From contig CAWFOR010000003.1 in NCBI GenBank assembly GCA_963817485.1, positions 1-64,000 of the forward strand: DNA of 64,000 bases, given 5' to 3'. The notes under the pieces were generated by a model, which worked only from the letters and a program-made list of their open reading frames with translations, was not told the DNA's origin and ran no database searches. The position numbers and the translations under genes are program-made. How positions within the stretch are numbered: position 1 is the first letter of the stretch; each line of letters begins with the position of its first letter. Positions 1-8,405 of the stretch are shown one piece after another. This DNA is from Hyphomicrobium_A sp963817485. Its GTDB lineage: Bacteria; Pseudomonadota; Alphaproteobacteria; Rhizobiales; Hyphomicrobiaceae.

Positions 1-251
1 CCAATTATCTCAAGCCACCAGTCCTGCCTGATCGAGGGGCGGTCGGCAAAATGCGCCACCCAGTAGCTGGGGGCTATCGTCGTCTTGCGAAGATGAGGTA
101 CCGCAGGGTCAGAGTTTACAGCAAGTTGGACCGTCCCCATCGTGGCCGACCCTTAGGGTCGATCAGCTCGTCGCCGAAGTGCTCCATGAAGCGCACGGCG
201 GCCGAGCGAGCCGCCGGCCAGCGTTGGCCCGACGGACCACCGAGACCCACT

Positions 252-764
252 CTAGCACTTCGCGCCTTTTGGGCAATTTTCGCGCGGGTCGCCCGATGCG
301 GCTTTCTTGGTATCAAAGATCTGCTCGGTGTGGGCGCGCGCGCCGGCAACCTGGGCCGAGCTGAGCTGACACGTATTGCCCTTGTCGAGTAGGACGAAGG
401 CCCGGTTCGGCTTATCGACAAACTCCTCGCGCGAAAGCTTGCCGTCGCCATTCGCGTCGTAATAGCTGAGATCAACCGTCTGGAACATGCGGTCCGTATT
501 GACGATCGTCGCATATTCCGTGCGATCGACGAAGCCGTCATGATTTGCGTCGGCCGCGTCGAAAAGCTCTCCTGCATAGGCTTTCCATTCGTCACAGGTG
601 ATGATGCCGTCGTGATTGCGGTCCCAACTGCCGGCCGCGGAGAGGAACACGCGATCGGTATCCGGAATCGACGCGCCGCCGCAGCCGGCGATGCATAAGA
701 GCAAGATCGCGGCCGCGCAGGCCCCGATACCAAACCGCTGCAGCAATCTCGGTAGACTGGACAT
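252..764 (-). CDS. EF-hand lipoprotein
   Basis: Predicted outer-envelope lipoprotein that may bind calcium. From the ATG at 764 it is 170 aa. A hydrophobic segment ends in a lipobox I-A-G-C with Cys28 as the likely lipidated residue. Three EF-hand loops follow, beginning near residues 48 (DRNHDGIITCDE), 72 (DANHDGFVDRTE) and 103 (DANGDGKLSREE), all with the expected acidic and glycine positions. A GTG at 776 in the same frame is an alternative start, but it sits directly against the AAGGA sequence. The gene stands alone; its partner is unknown. The EF-hand and lipobox calls are firm, the role is not. Confidence 0.8.
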   Translation of the reverse strand: MSSLPRLLQRFGIGACAAAILLLCIAGCGGASIPDTDRVFLSAAGSWDRNHDGIITCDEWKAYAGELFDAADANHDGFVDRTEYATIVNTDRMFQTVDLSYYDANGDGKLSREEFVDKPNRAFVLLDKGNTCQLSSAQVAGARAHTEQIFDTKKAASGDPRENCPKGAKC

Positions 765-776
765 CTGCGCGCACAC

Positions 777-1101
777 ATCCTTTTTGGGATCTTCGAGATG
801 CTTAACCTACACCAACCGTCAATTCTCAGTGGGCGGAGATGACTAGCTCTCCAACCCAGCCCAGTAACGCTGAGGCTGAGAGCCGGCCCTGCTCGTCGAT
901 CAAAAGTGTGCCTCGTGTCGAATTCAAGATCATTGATCCTGAAAGTGTTGTCGTCATGAGCCGCCGCTATGGGATCTGATTGGCGCACGTCATCCGGGTT
1001 GATGGCAAGGCTCTCGTTGTCAAAGTTGGGGACGCTCAAATCCGCCATGGGGCACCCCCGCGCCTGCGCCTAGGATCTTGCCAACTTAAGTCAGGTGCCG
1101 G
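777..1101. other. No supported gene (325 nt)
   Basis: Nothing convincing is encoded here. A minus-strand frame opening at 1048 begins with an Asp/Asn-rich stretch of about 65 residues before it runs antiparallel-in-frame through the EF-hand gene. It could be the 5' end of a lost gene, but there is no recognisable domain. Confidence 0.4.
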
Positions 1102-1593
1102 ATGCTCACGCGGTTTTCGCCTGAATCCCTGCCAATGGTCATCCAAGCTGCTGCCATTCCCATGCGTCTTGCCTGCGTTGCCGCACTCCTCGTTTCAGCC
1201 TCTGTCATCGCGGAGGCCGCCTCAAGCGGCGATACCCTAGTGGTCGTGCTACAGAAGCAGAATGGCCCTCGCGAGACGCATTCGCAGCCAATCGCTGCGG
1301 ACAACTGCAGCTTTATGCTTAGGCTTTTCAAAGGGTTGAATGAGAAGGGGCAATCCCTTACGCTTAATTTGGGTGCCCCAACTCAATCGATGCTGAAGCT
1401 CTTCAAAGAGTTCAATGAGAAGCGGCAGTCCCTTGCGGTTAATTTGGGTGCTCCGACTCACGGCACCGCTGACGTGCTGGACATTTATTGCATCAACGCC
1501 AACGGCGAAGCTGTTGACTGGCATGGCACCGCGCTGACCGCCGAACAGGTACAGCAGCGTACCGATGAACTCATCAGTAAAGGGCGGAAATAG
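1102..1593 (+). CDS. Hypothetical secreted protein with internal 25-residue duplication
   Basis: Not recognised. The frame encodes 163 aa; a typical signal peptide begins at the internal ATG at 1162 (MRLACVAALLVSASVIAEAA). An AGGTG precedes the upstream ATG at 1102, so the start is uncertain. The middle contains two adjacent 25-residue units, each MLxLFKxxNEKxQSLxxNLGAPT, encoded by a 75-bp direct duplication. The C-terminal third (DVLDIYCINANGEAVDWHG) has one cysteine, and another lies before the duplication (DNCSF). The protein is probably periplasmic; no function is assigned. Confidence 0.6.
   Translation: MLTRFSPESLPMVIQAAAIPMRLACVAALLVSASVIAEAASSGDTLVVVLQKQNGPRETHSQPIAADNCSFMLRLFKGLNEKGQSLTLNLGAPTQSMLKLFKEFNEKRQSLAVNLGAPTHGTADVLDIYCINANGEAVDWHGTALTAEQVQQRTDELISKGRK
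1315..1464 (+). repeat. 75-bp tandem duplication (two units)
   Basis: Unit 1 spans 1315-1389 and unit 2 spans 1390-1464. The length is a multiple of three, so the reading frame of the secreted-protein gene is kept. The units differ at scattered positions, several of them synonymous, which suggests the copies have diverged under coding constraint and are not a recent assembly duplication. Confidence 0.8.
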
Positions 1594-1758
1594 GCGCTTG
1601 TCGTCAAACCGATAGCGCGCCAAGAACGCCAACCCGTTTCAATTTGGTGGACCTTCCTGAGGTCAATTTTGCACGCCGATAGCGCCACTCTTTACTTTTC
1701 GCCGATTGTCGCCGCCATAAAGAGTTTGCGGCCTGTCGGCGCCTGCTCTGGGAGGCGA

Positions 1759-3132
1759 TCACCTGGTGCGGGTTCCGCGATAACTGACCCGCCAGATCGT
1801 GCCGCTGGCGTCATCAGAGACGAGGAGCGAGCCATCTTGCGCAACGGCGACCCCCACCGGGCGCCCCCACACGTGCCTGTCGTCGATCACGAAGCCGGTC
1901 ATGAAGTCCTCGTACTCGCCGGTGGGGATGCCGTCCTTCAAGATCACCCGAATGACCTTGTAGCCGGTCGGCTTGGCCCGGTTCCAGGATCCATGTTCGG
2001 CGGCAAAGGCATCGCCAAGGTAAGGGGCCGGGAACTGGCGCCCCTCATAGAAGGTCATCTGCAGCGACGCCGAGTGCGCCTGAAGCAGAGTGTCGGGGAC
2101 GATGGCCTTTCCCCTGAGGTCAGGGCGCTTGACCTTGAGGCGCGGATCCTCGTGGTCGCCGATGTAGTACCACGGCCATCCGTAGAAGCCGCCGGCGCGC
2201 ACGCGCGTGACGTAGTCGGGCGCGAGGTTGTCACCGAGCCCGTCGCGCTCGTTAGTTGAACACCAGACGTCCGAGGTGGCGGGATGGACTGCGAGCCCGA
2301 CGCAGTTTCGGATCCCCGTCGCGAAGATTTTTCGCTCTTTCCCTTCCGGCGTGAACTCCAAGACATCGGCTCGCAGTTCTTCGTCGCCCGAACCGGCGCC
2401 GACTGCTCGTTGTTGAGCATCCGTCTTCTCGGCCGCATCCTCGCTCGTCTGCTTCATGTCTTCCCCGACATTGGAGAGCGAGCCGACTGAGACGAACATG
2501 CGTTTGCCGTCAGGCGAGAACGCCACGTCTCGCGTGGCGTGACCGCCCGTTGGCAACCCGCCTACGACCGTCTCCGGAGGACCTCGCACCTTGAGATCTC
2601 CATTGCGATAGGGGAAGCGCACCACGGAGTCGGTATCGCCAACGTAGATCCACTGTGGGTCGGGCCCCGGGGGATAGAACGCGATGCCAAAGGGAAGGGA
2701 AGAATTCTTGGCGAACGTATTCTCTGCGGTGACCTTCGCGTGGTCCGCTCCCAAGCGCAGCACACGAACGCGGTTCGCCTCCATCTCGGCCACGAAGATG
2801 TCGCCGTTGGGCGCCACGCGCAGAAGGCGGGGCCCCTTTAAGCCCGTGTCGAGGAGTGCTACCTGGAACCCCGGAGGGACTTTGGGAAGCGCGCCTGGCT
2901 TGGCCGCAACGACCTTAGGGCTGTTTCCGGCCGATGGCGTTGCGAATGGCTCAGGCAGATCGGCCGCCGTGATGTGCCGCCTGACACCCGGGGCGTCCTG
3001 TCTCCAGTCGCCAAAAGCCGCTGCGCCCGATAACGCTGTGGCAGGCTGGAGTTCCTCGGCGGGTGCGCCGTGCGCCATCAGCAGGGCGAGGATCGCGAGC
3101 AGTTGGTGCAGCGTCCGAGTACGTGGCGTCAC
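1759..3132 (-). CDS. PQQ-dependent sugar (sorbosone-type) dehydrogenase
   Basis: Predicted periplasmic quinoprotein of the glucose/sorbosone dehydrogenase beta-propeller family, oxidising a sugar or alcohol and passing electrons to the respiratory chain; the substrate is unknown. I choose the GTG at 3132 (457 aa) because GGAGGAGGAG lies just upstream and a signal peptide follows (HQLLAILALLMAHGAPA); an in-frame ATG at 3186 lacks these. Family blocks visible: GHATRDVAFSPDGKRMFVSV, GIRNCVGLAVHP, a Gly-Gly-Phe-Tyr-Gly-Trp-Pro stretch, AEHGSWNR and WGRPVGVAV near the C-terminus. It is transcribed in the same direction as the dedA-like gene, with a gap of about 100 nt. No PQQ synthesis genes are in the window. 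Confidence 0.85.
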   Translation of the reverse strand: MTPRTRTLHQLLAILALLMAHGAPAEELQPATALSGAAAFGDWRQDAPGVRRHITAADLPEPFATPSAGNSPKVVAAKPGALPKVPPGFQVALLDTGLKGPRLLRVAPNGDIFVAEMEANRVRVLRLGADHAKVTAENTFAKNSSLPFGIAFYPPGPDPQWIYVGDTDSVVRFPYRNGDLKVRGPPETVVGGLPTGGHATRDVAFSPDGKRMFVSVGSLSNVGEDMKQTSEDAAEKTDAQQRAVGAGSGDEELRADVLEFTPEGKERKIFATGIRNCVGLAVHPATSDVWCSTNERDGLGDNLAPDYVTRVRAGGFYGWPWYYIGDHEDPRLKVKRPDLRGKAIVPDTLLQAHSASLQMTFYEGRQFPAPYLGDAFAAEHGSWNRAKPTGYKVIRVILKDGIPTGEYEDFMTGFVIDDRHVWGRPVGVAVAQDGSLLVSDDASGTIWRVSYRGTRTR

Positions 3133-3235
3133 TTCTCCTCCTCCATTTGACCCACTTCCGCGCCGCCAACGCGTGGATGCGCTCATATCGTCCTGTAGCC
3201 GTCGCTCTCCTGACCCACGTTGCGGTCGTGCCGCT

Positions 3236-3880
3236 CTAATGTCGTGGTCTGCGGACGCGCAGTGGCCCAGGCAGCACTCGCTCAGCTTCCACCTCCAAAG
3301 CCTCTTCGTGTCGTCTCAGGTAGATGAAGCCCCAAACGACTGCGAGCGTCGCCAGAACGAAGATCGCAAGGGATATTGGACCGACGATCTGATGAAAGGC
3401 TCTGCCGAATAGGAGTGCACCCAAGCCAATAACCGATGCCCACACGATGGCACCCGCGGCATTTGCAAGGAGAAAGCGCGGCCATGGCATCAGATTGACA
3501 CCCGCCAGGAAAGCAGCCAGGCACCGCAGGATCGCTACGAAGCGTCCGAAGAAGACGACTTTCGCGCCGTGCCTCATGAACAGGTATTGCCCGAGTTTGA
3601 TGCGGGCATCGGTCACGCCGACGTACCGTCCGAACCGCAACAGGAAGCGGAATCCAAGCTCGCGTCCGAGCACATAGCCAATGTTGTCGCCGATGATTGC
3701 GCCTGCGGAGGCGGCCGCGATCACAGCGGCTATGTTGCCGTCCCGATTGGCCGCATGAACCGAGGCAATGACGAGGACAGTCTCGCCCGGCAGAGGCAAC
3801 CCCATGCTCTCTAGCCCAATCAAGAGCGCGAGTGCCCAATACCCGTACTCGCCCAGAAAGTGATGGAAATTGTGAAGCAC
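3236..3880 (-). CDS. DedA family membrane protein
   Basis: Integral inner-membrane protein of the DedA/VTT (SNARE-associated) family, members of which act in undecaprenyl-phosphate or phospholipid flipping and in envelope homeostasis. From the GTG at 3880 it is 214 aa; AGGGGGAG lies 6 nt upstream, better placed than for the TTG at 3898. The family signature is present: E-S-M-G-L-P-L-P-G-E-T near residues 24-34, then GAIIGDNIGYVLGRELG, then FFGRFVAILRCLAAFLAG and the conserved W-x-R-F-L-L-A-N-A-A-G-A-x-V-W. Hydrophobic segments are spread over the whole length except the basic C-terminal tail. Confidence 0.88.
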   Translation of the reverse strand: MLHNFHHFLGEYGYWALALLIGLESMGLPLPGETVLVIASVHAANRDGNIAAVIAAASAGAIIGDNIGYVLGRELGFRFLLRFGRYVGVTDARIKLGQYLFMRHGAKVVFFGRFVAILRCLAAFLAGVNLMPWPRFLLANAAGAIVWASVIGLGALLFGRAFHQIVGPISLAIFVLATLAVVWGFIYLRRHEEALEVEAERVLPGPLRVRRPRH

Positions 3881-3922
3881 CGAGTGCTCCCCCTTCAACT
3901 CTCCCCGGTGACGAGGATTCCT

Positions 3923-4189
3923 TTATTGTTCGCGCCCGAAAAGCTGCCGCAGGCTCGCCCTAGCCTCGCGCACCAAACCATTCAACTGCCGGCGCTCAGC
4001 GACAGCCTCGTTAGTGTGCAGACCGTGACGCCACGCGCCGTTAGTTGGTCCCATCGGCGCGCCGCCCCATGCTCCGTGAAACCGGCACACCTTCCGGCTG
4101 CGCACCGCAGGCGCCTGGCATGGCTTGCCCGTTCGCTTCGACGTGGCCGAGCAGCGAGGGGCTTTTAGAAACCGAAGCGCAGGGTTCAT
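3923..4189 (-). CDS. HGGxSTG-type small cysteine/histidine protein
   Basis: Small basic protein (88 aa from the ATG at 4189, chosen because GGGAG lies 8 nt upstream). It contains C-S-A-T-S-K-R-T-G-K-P-C-Q-A-P-A, then C-R-F-H-G and a G-P-T-N-G-A-W-R-H-G stretch. This Cys-Cys-Cys-His arrangement is typical of the small 'HGGxSTG' proteins that are common in Hyphomicrobiales genomes and often lie beside phage-like terminase genes; their function is unknown. The reading frame of the broken upstream gene stays open through it in another frame, so the two may overlap. Confidence 0.65.
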   Translation of the reverse strand: MNPALRFLKAPRCSATSKRTGKPCQAPAVRSRKVCRFHGAWGGAPMGPTNGAWRHGLHTNEAVAERRQLNGLVREARASLRQLFGREQ

Positions 4190-4857
4190 GAGGTTGGCTC
4201 CCGATTTTTCCTGCACCCCCACCCCCCTGCGGCTTCACAATGCCCACAATCGCCTGGCCGCCCTCATTGACCGTGACGTGCTCGACCTTGATCGTCTGCT
4301 CGCCCGCGCTGCGGTGCTTCTTCAGGGCTTCGACTTGAGCCGCGAAAGTACGCGCAAGCTTGTTGACCGCCAACAGGGCGGAATCTGCGGTGCTCGACGT
4401 ACTTTGCCTGAGCTAGGTTGGCTGCGGCATCCAGGGTTGCGCTGTCCACGACCGCCATCTGCGTCGCAAGGAGCGCCTCGACGGTGTCCTTTGGGTCGAT
4501 CCCTTGAACGACAGCCAGAGCGAAGTTCATGCCGCTCTGGTGCACCTTCCCTTCGCGGGTGGCTGCATCGGCAAGCTGCCTAATGAACCCATCGCTAAGC
4601 CTGGTATCGCCGCAACCGATGGCCACTGCGGCTAAGCACCTGGCGACGATTTGATCGGGATGATCGTAGACGAGCTTGGCGTCCTCGCCGCTTTTGATGG
4701 CCGGGAGCGCCGGCTGCTCGTTGCGCTTGCGCAGCACTTCCTTCGCCGCAGCTACGTCAGCCTCTGTGGGCCGGTAGCCGGTGTGCTTGGCAATGTTCCC
4801 TGGCCGGCAGTTATCGCTTTTTGCAGGCTTCAAGGCTCGCCGATTGCCGCTGCTCAT
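4041..4857 (-). pseudogene. Conserved hypothetical protein, frameshifted
   Basis: Reading from the ATG at 4857 gives a coherent acidic protein up to QAKYVEHRRF (about 155 codons), after which the frame becomes arginine-rich and meaningless. Removing one base from the GG at 4389-4390 (CC on the coding strand) restores EHADSALLAVNKLARTF and carries on into EALKKHRSAGEQ and VEHVTVNEGGQAIVG. From memory this matches a protein found in Bradyrhizobium-type genomes next to HGGxSTG genes. The restored frame stays open to 4041, overlapping the downstream gene; its true end is unclear. No function is known. The break may be real or a sequence error. Confidence 0.6.
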
Positions 4858-5049
4858 GCGCGCGATCCCGTCCGCTTCGAGGCCAGAGCGCAGTCATCAA
4901 GAGCCATTGCATATCCCCCGCTTAGCTCACCGTCTGTTCAGCATTTTCTTACGGCAAATCATGTGGCTAAGCTAGGGCGCTGATGTGATCGGCAGGAGGG
5001 TATGATCGCGGTGTGCACGTGCAGCCGCTCGTCGCGATGGAACTGCCCG

Positions 5050-5313
5050 TCAATTGCGCCGATCCGCGTCGCTAAATCCGAGACGCTTTAGGTGCTGCTT
5101 GGCAATGGCATTTTCCGGGTCGAGCTGAATGGCCGTACGAAAATCGGCAAGCGCACGGTCTAAGTCGTGCTTGCTCTCATAAATTATGCCGCGGTCGATG
5201 TAAGCTTCGGTGAGCTTAGGGTTGAGTTGGACTGCCTTGCTGAAGTCAGCGATAGCGCTGTCATAGTCGTGCTTGCCATTGCTGTAGGCGATTGCTCGGT
5301 TCTTGTAAGCCAC
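5050..5313 (-). CDS. Short TPR-repeat protein, possibly 5'-truncated
   Basis: Encodes 87 aa from a GTG preceded by GAGG. It contains two tetratricopeptide repeats (N-R-A-I-A-Y-S-N-G-K-H-D-Y-D-S-A-I-A-D-F, then D-R-G-I-I-Y-E-S-K-H-D-L-D-R-A-L-A-D-F) and a short tail. Such repeats mediate protein contacts. There is no signal peptide, and the first repeat starts almost at residue 1, so this may be the tail of a longer TPR protein; the frame is open for only 14 codons upstream before a TGA. Confidence 0.6.
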   Translation of the reverse strand: MAYKNRAIAYSNGKHDYDSAIADFSKAVQLNPKLTEAYIDRGIIYESKHDLDRALADFRTAIQLDPENAIAKQHLKRLGFSDADRRN

Positions 5314-5513
5314 GGCACCTCGCCGGGAAGGTTGCCGCGGGCTTAGCAGAGGTGCTCACACGATTTTAGTCTGCCCCAGTCAGCCGGGATTGTTGCGTTC
5401 CGAAGAGCCGGCTCCTGTTTTCCGGTTCTGCACAGCTAATGCAGGCCTCTGAGCTTGAGCGAATCCGTACGCCTTCCTAAAGCAATGATCGCCAGGATCC
5501 TGGAGGACACGAC

Positions 5514-6821
5514 ATGCGCCTCTCGGCTCGCATTTCGCGGGTTTGCACTTACGCCACCATCGCGGCGTTGCTGCTCGCCTTTCCATGCGGTGGCGCCCTT
5601 GCCGGCGGCTTTGGAATCGAACAATCCGCCTACTACCAAGGCATGTCGTTTGCGGGTGCCGCGGCCGGCGGCGAAAGCCTCACCTCGCTCGCCTGGAATC
5701 CGGCGACGGCGGCCTTCGCCGGCAACGGCTTATCGCTGGAGTCGAGCTACTCCGTGGTTCTAATGTCGGCCAACCTCACCGTCACCAATCCGCAGGACCA
5801 ACTGGTGACGGGTCCTGCCGAAACACAAATGGGCCGCAATGCCCTCGTCGGGGCGAGCTTCGCCACCTGGCGGCTCGACAACAAGACGGTGTTGGGGGTG
5901 AGCCTCACCTCCCCGTTCGGACTGGGCACGAAGGCCGAGAACCAAGACTGGGCCGGTAGCTTCGAAGGCGTGACGACGAGTGTGATCAACCTCAACGCCG
6001 CGCCGATGGTGTCCTACGAGATCGCACCCGGTCTCAACGTCGCCGCGGGTTTGCAGATCGACTACTTCGAGCTGCAGCGACAGACGGCGGCCACGCCCAT
6101 AGGCGCGGCCAACCTGCGCGCCGACGACATGGGTGTCGGGTTCGTGGCCGGCATCGACTATACGCCCTCGCGCGACACCTCCATCGGTATAGGTTTTCGG
6201 TCAGCAATCGATCACACGCTTGAAGGTCATGTAACGCTTTATGGAATGGACGAGGCGCCCATCAAAGCCTCCATCACACTTCCCGAGATGCTTTCGCTCG
6301 GCGTGCGCCAAGCGGTCTCTCCGACGACGAGGCTGCTGGCGGAGGCCGAGTGGGTGAACTGGAGCCGGCTCAACGTCATCCCGGTCGAGCTGAAGGGACC
6401 ATTCCTCGGACTACCCGCCGGCGCGACGGCCGCAAACTTAGCCTTCCGCTGGCGCGATGGTTGGCTATTTGCGCTTGGCGGCGAATACGACTGGTCGCGG
6501 GCGCTGACCTTGAGGACGGGCGTTGGTTACGAAATATCGCCGGTCGATGGCGCGACTTCACGCATCGTGCAAGATCCCGACAGCAATCGGGTGTGGGCAA
6601 GCATCGGCGCTTCCTACAATATGGGCAACAACACGCGTCTCGACTTCTCTTACAGCCACGTGTTCTTCCAGAGTGATGCCCCGTTCGACCAGGTCCCGGC
6701 TTCGACCCTGTTAACTGGGGCTCCTGCCCTGCTCGGCACCGCAGACGTGAGCCTGGACATCATCTCGGTCGGCTACAAGATCGTGTGGGGCGCGGCGCCG
6801 GTTCCAGTAGCATTGAAATAG
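5514..6821 (+). CDS. FadL/OmpP1/TodX family outer-membrane transport protein
   Basis: Outer-membrane beta-barrel of the family that takes up long-chain fatty acids and other hydrophobic compounds. 435 aa, with a signal peptide (about residues 1-31, ending in ALAGGF) and the family N-terminal plug sequence G-F-G-I-E-Q-S-A-Y-Y-Q-G-M-S-F-A-G-A-A-A followed by S-L-T-S-L-A-W-N-P-A. Alternating aromatic and polar residues and the RVWASIGASYNMG / RLDFSYSHVF strands fit a barrel. GGAGGACACGAC precedes the ATG. The gene is alone, so the substrate cannot be inferred from neighbours. Confidence 0.88.
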   Translation: MRLSARISRVCTYATIAALLLAFPCGGALAGGFGIEQSAYYQGMSFAGAAAGGESLTSLAWNPATAAFAGNGLSLESSYSVVLMSANLTVTNPQDQLVTGPAETQMGRNALVGASFATWRLDNKTVLGVSLTSPFGLGTKAENQDWAGSFEGVTTSVINLNAAPMVSYEIAPGLNVAAGLQIDYFELQRQTAATPIGAANLRADDMGVGFVAGIDYTPSRDTSIGIGFRSAIDHTLEGHVTLYGMDEAPIKASITLPEMLSLGVRQAVSPTTRLLAEAEWVNWSRLNVIPVELKGPFLGLPAGATAANLAFRWRDGWLFALGGEYDWSRALTLRTGVGYEISPVDGATSRIVQDPDSNRVWASIGASYNMGNNTRLDFSYSHVFFQSDAPFDQVPASTLLTGAPALLGTADVSLDIISVGYKIVWGAAPVPVALK

Positions 6822-6899
6822 TCGGCCACGCTCGCGCCCTGGTTATTCAGCCTGAAACGTAATGGATTGCCCCACTCGGCGACGCTTCCCGAGGATGGT

Positions 6900-7054
6900 G
6901 CTAAGCCTGCTCCGCTAAGAGCAGCAGCAAGCCTGTCTTTGCGTAGGTATAGGCAAACTGGGGTAGGAACTCCGACAAGGAGTTCCAGCATATCCCCCCA
7001 TGTGCCGGAATGATGAGCCAGGCTGCAACGGCAAGCGTGAGAAGTCTGTGCCAT
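6900..7054 (-). pseudogene. Decayed partial copy of the 12.2-13.0 kb locus
   Basis: Read on the minus strand, the ribosome-binding site and signal peptide of the gene at 12955 reappear here (RLLTLAVAAWLIIPAHG against RLLVLAIAAWLVTPSHA). The start is broken: ATGGCACAG in place of ATGCACAG, one extra G. Right after the signal peptide the sequence jumps into the middle of the neighbouring gene (LSEFLPQFAYTYAKTGLLL against LSEFPPEIAYACAKTGLLL). An internal deletion has therefore joined two genes, and the remnant then stops. Similarity continues upstream to about 7150. Confidence 0.7.
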
Positions 7055-7231
7055 CGGACCACCTCGGAAGAGAAATGCGCTGGTCCCCGCCAGGCCGCCG
7101 CAGTTTCTTCCGCTAAAGAGGGCTGCGCTGGGAGCGCGCGAAAGCGATGGGAACGGCGGGATTGGTCAATCCTGAATGCGGGTGTGCGCGGTGCGCGCCT
7201 CCTTGCAAAGCGCATCAAACATGGGTGGAAC

Positions 7232-7618
7232 ATGCTGAAAAATTTTGGCTTGGTTGTGGGGCTGTTGGCTTGGTCCGCCACTTGCTGTTGGGCTAGGGCG
7301 ACAACGACTAAGGATCTCATCGAGGAGTGCCGACAAGCCGACCTGCTGGACCCCGATAAGGCGCCCCAAAATTCGACAATGGTAGAGGGCGCGTTGGGGT
7401 TAGAGTGTTTGAGTTATTTCGATGGGTTCGTAGCCGGTTACGGCGAGACGACCATGGCGTTTGGAGCAAAGGAGCTTATTTGCCTGCCCGCTGGCACGGA
7501 TGTTTTCCAGGTCGTGGCCGCTTACGTGAAGTGGGGAGATCACAATCGCGAAAAGGGGCATCTGCCACCTCGAACAACAGCGATGATGGCGATGCGCGAA
7601 GCCTTTCCATGCAAGTGA
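7232..7618 (+). CDS. Rap1a/Tai family immunity protein-like
   Basis: Predicted periplasmic protein of 128 aa from the ATG at 7232 (GGTGG just upstream). It has a signal peptide (residues 1-22), four cysteines at 33, 59, 84 and 127 that could form two disulfides, the central C-L-S-Y-F-D-G-F-V-A-G-Y block, C-L-P before a V-x-x-V-V-A-A-Y segment, and a terminal F-P-C. This pattern is that of Rap1a/Tai proteins, some of which neutralise type VI secretion peptidoglycan amidases. No T6SS or toxin gene is nearby, and many alphaproteobacteria carry orphan copies of unknown role. The frame extends upstream to 7010, but that part is not protein-like. Confidence 0.65.
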   Translation: MLKNFGLVVGLLAWSATCCWARATTTKDLIEECRQADLLDPDKAPQNSTMVEGALGLECLSYFDGFVAGYGETTMAFGAKELICLPAGTDVFQVVAAYVKWGDHNREKGHLPPRTTAMMAMREAFPCK

Positions 7619-7910
7619 AACTTCCGCGCAGCGATGGGCAGCTGGGGCCTCGCGCATGCCGTCGCTCTCCTGCCCTCCAGCTCGTTCGTAGACATCCTAC
7701 GATTTCAGCAAACCGCCCCTGGGTCACAGAGCGACAGCTACCCGTCTCGTCAACCGCGCGCGCGATGGCGAGCAGGAGCTGTTTCTTGCGCCCCATTAGC
7801 TTCTGTTCGCACGCCCATACTGTAGCCTTAGCGCTCATCGAGGTTTGCTACGCTGCTTCTGCCATTGCAGCCTCTTGGTGCTGCCCCTCGTCTAACCGGA
7901 ACCTCGGCCG
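7619..7910. other. No supported gene (292 nt)
   Basis: Open frames exist on both strands. The minus-strand frame from the ATG at 7838 contains a basic start (MGRKKQLLLAIARAVDE at its internal ATG) but has no good ribosome-binding site and would overlap the immunity-like gene. Nothing is called. Confidence 0.35.
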
Positions 7911-8171
7911 GTGACGTGCAAGGCGCCCAACTACGGTAAGCAACCCCGTGACGAGTTGGCCGCCCATGACACGATGCGCCGCATTGAGAACATGCTGGGG
8001 TCGATAGATTTCTTAATCGTGGTCGCGGTGTGCGCGCACGGGTTCACCCTTGGCGACATCGCCAAGGCGACGCACATGGCCCCGGCCACGGTCTCGAACC
8101 ATTTCGTCGCGGCGCTCGAACGGGTGGCGGACTGCTACACGCAGCACATCGAGCAGCGGTCTGACGCTTGA
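7911..8171 (+). CDS. Small helix-turn-helix protein
   Basis: 86 aa from GTG 7911 (or 65 aa from the in-frame ATG at 7974). The C-terminal half fits a helix-turn-helix: F-T-L-G-D-I-A-K-A-T-H-M-A-P-A-T-V-S-N-H-F, followed by an amphipathic helix A-L-E-R-V-A-D-C-Y. Similar small HTH proteins occur in phage-like gene clusters of Hyphomicrobiales. Probably DNA-binding; its target is unknown. Confidence 0.55.
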   Translation: MTCKAPNYGKQPRDELAAHDTMRRIENMLGSIDFLIVVAVCAHGFTLGDIAKATHMAPATVSNHFVAALERVADCYTQHIEQRSDA

Positions 8172-8405
8172 TCAGTTTTTCTTGTCGATCAGCGGCGGCG
8201 ATCCGCTCGGCCGGCGTGCATCGGCGAGCGCGAGGAGTCGATACAGCTCGGCTTCCGCTGCGGCGTCGCCCTTCAATGCGGCCCGACCGGCATCGCGCGC
8301 CGCCACGATCTCTGACTCCGAAAGGTTGTAATCTATCTCCGGGTAGGGTGCCGGGCGCTGCTGACCCTCTAGTCGCCGCAGCCTCCGCTCATTTTGTTTT
8401 GTCAT
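8172..8405 (-). CDS. Hypothetical protein (77 aa), coupled to upstream gene
   Basis: Not recognised. A charged protein starting MTKQNERRLRRLEGQQRP with an acidic middle and no membrane segment. Its ATG overlaps the TGA of the gene before it (ATGA), with GGAG 8 nt upstream, so translation of the two is likely coupled. Confidence 0.5.
   Translation of the reverse strand: MTKQNERRLRRLEGQQRPAPYPEIDYNLSESEIVAARDAGRAALKGDAAAEAELYRLLALADARRPSGSPPLIDKKN

Noticed and set aside
116..1048. A 310-aa minus-strand frame over the EF-hand gene
   Set aside because: It reads the EF-hand gene in the wrong frame. Only its first 65 residues, outside that gene, could be a relic, and they match nothing I know.
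7476..7838. A 120-aa minus-strand gene
   Set aside because: It overlaps the immunity-like gene, has no ribosome-binding site and shows no recognisable motif.
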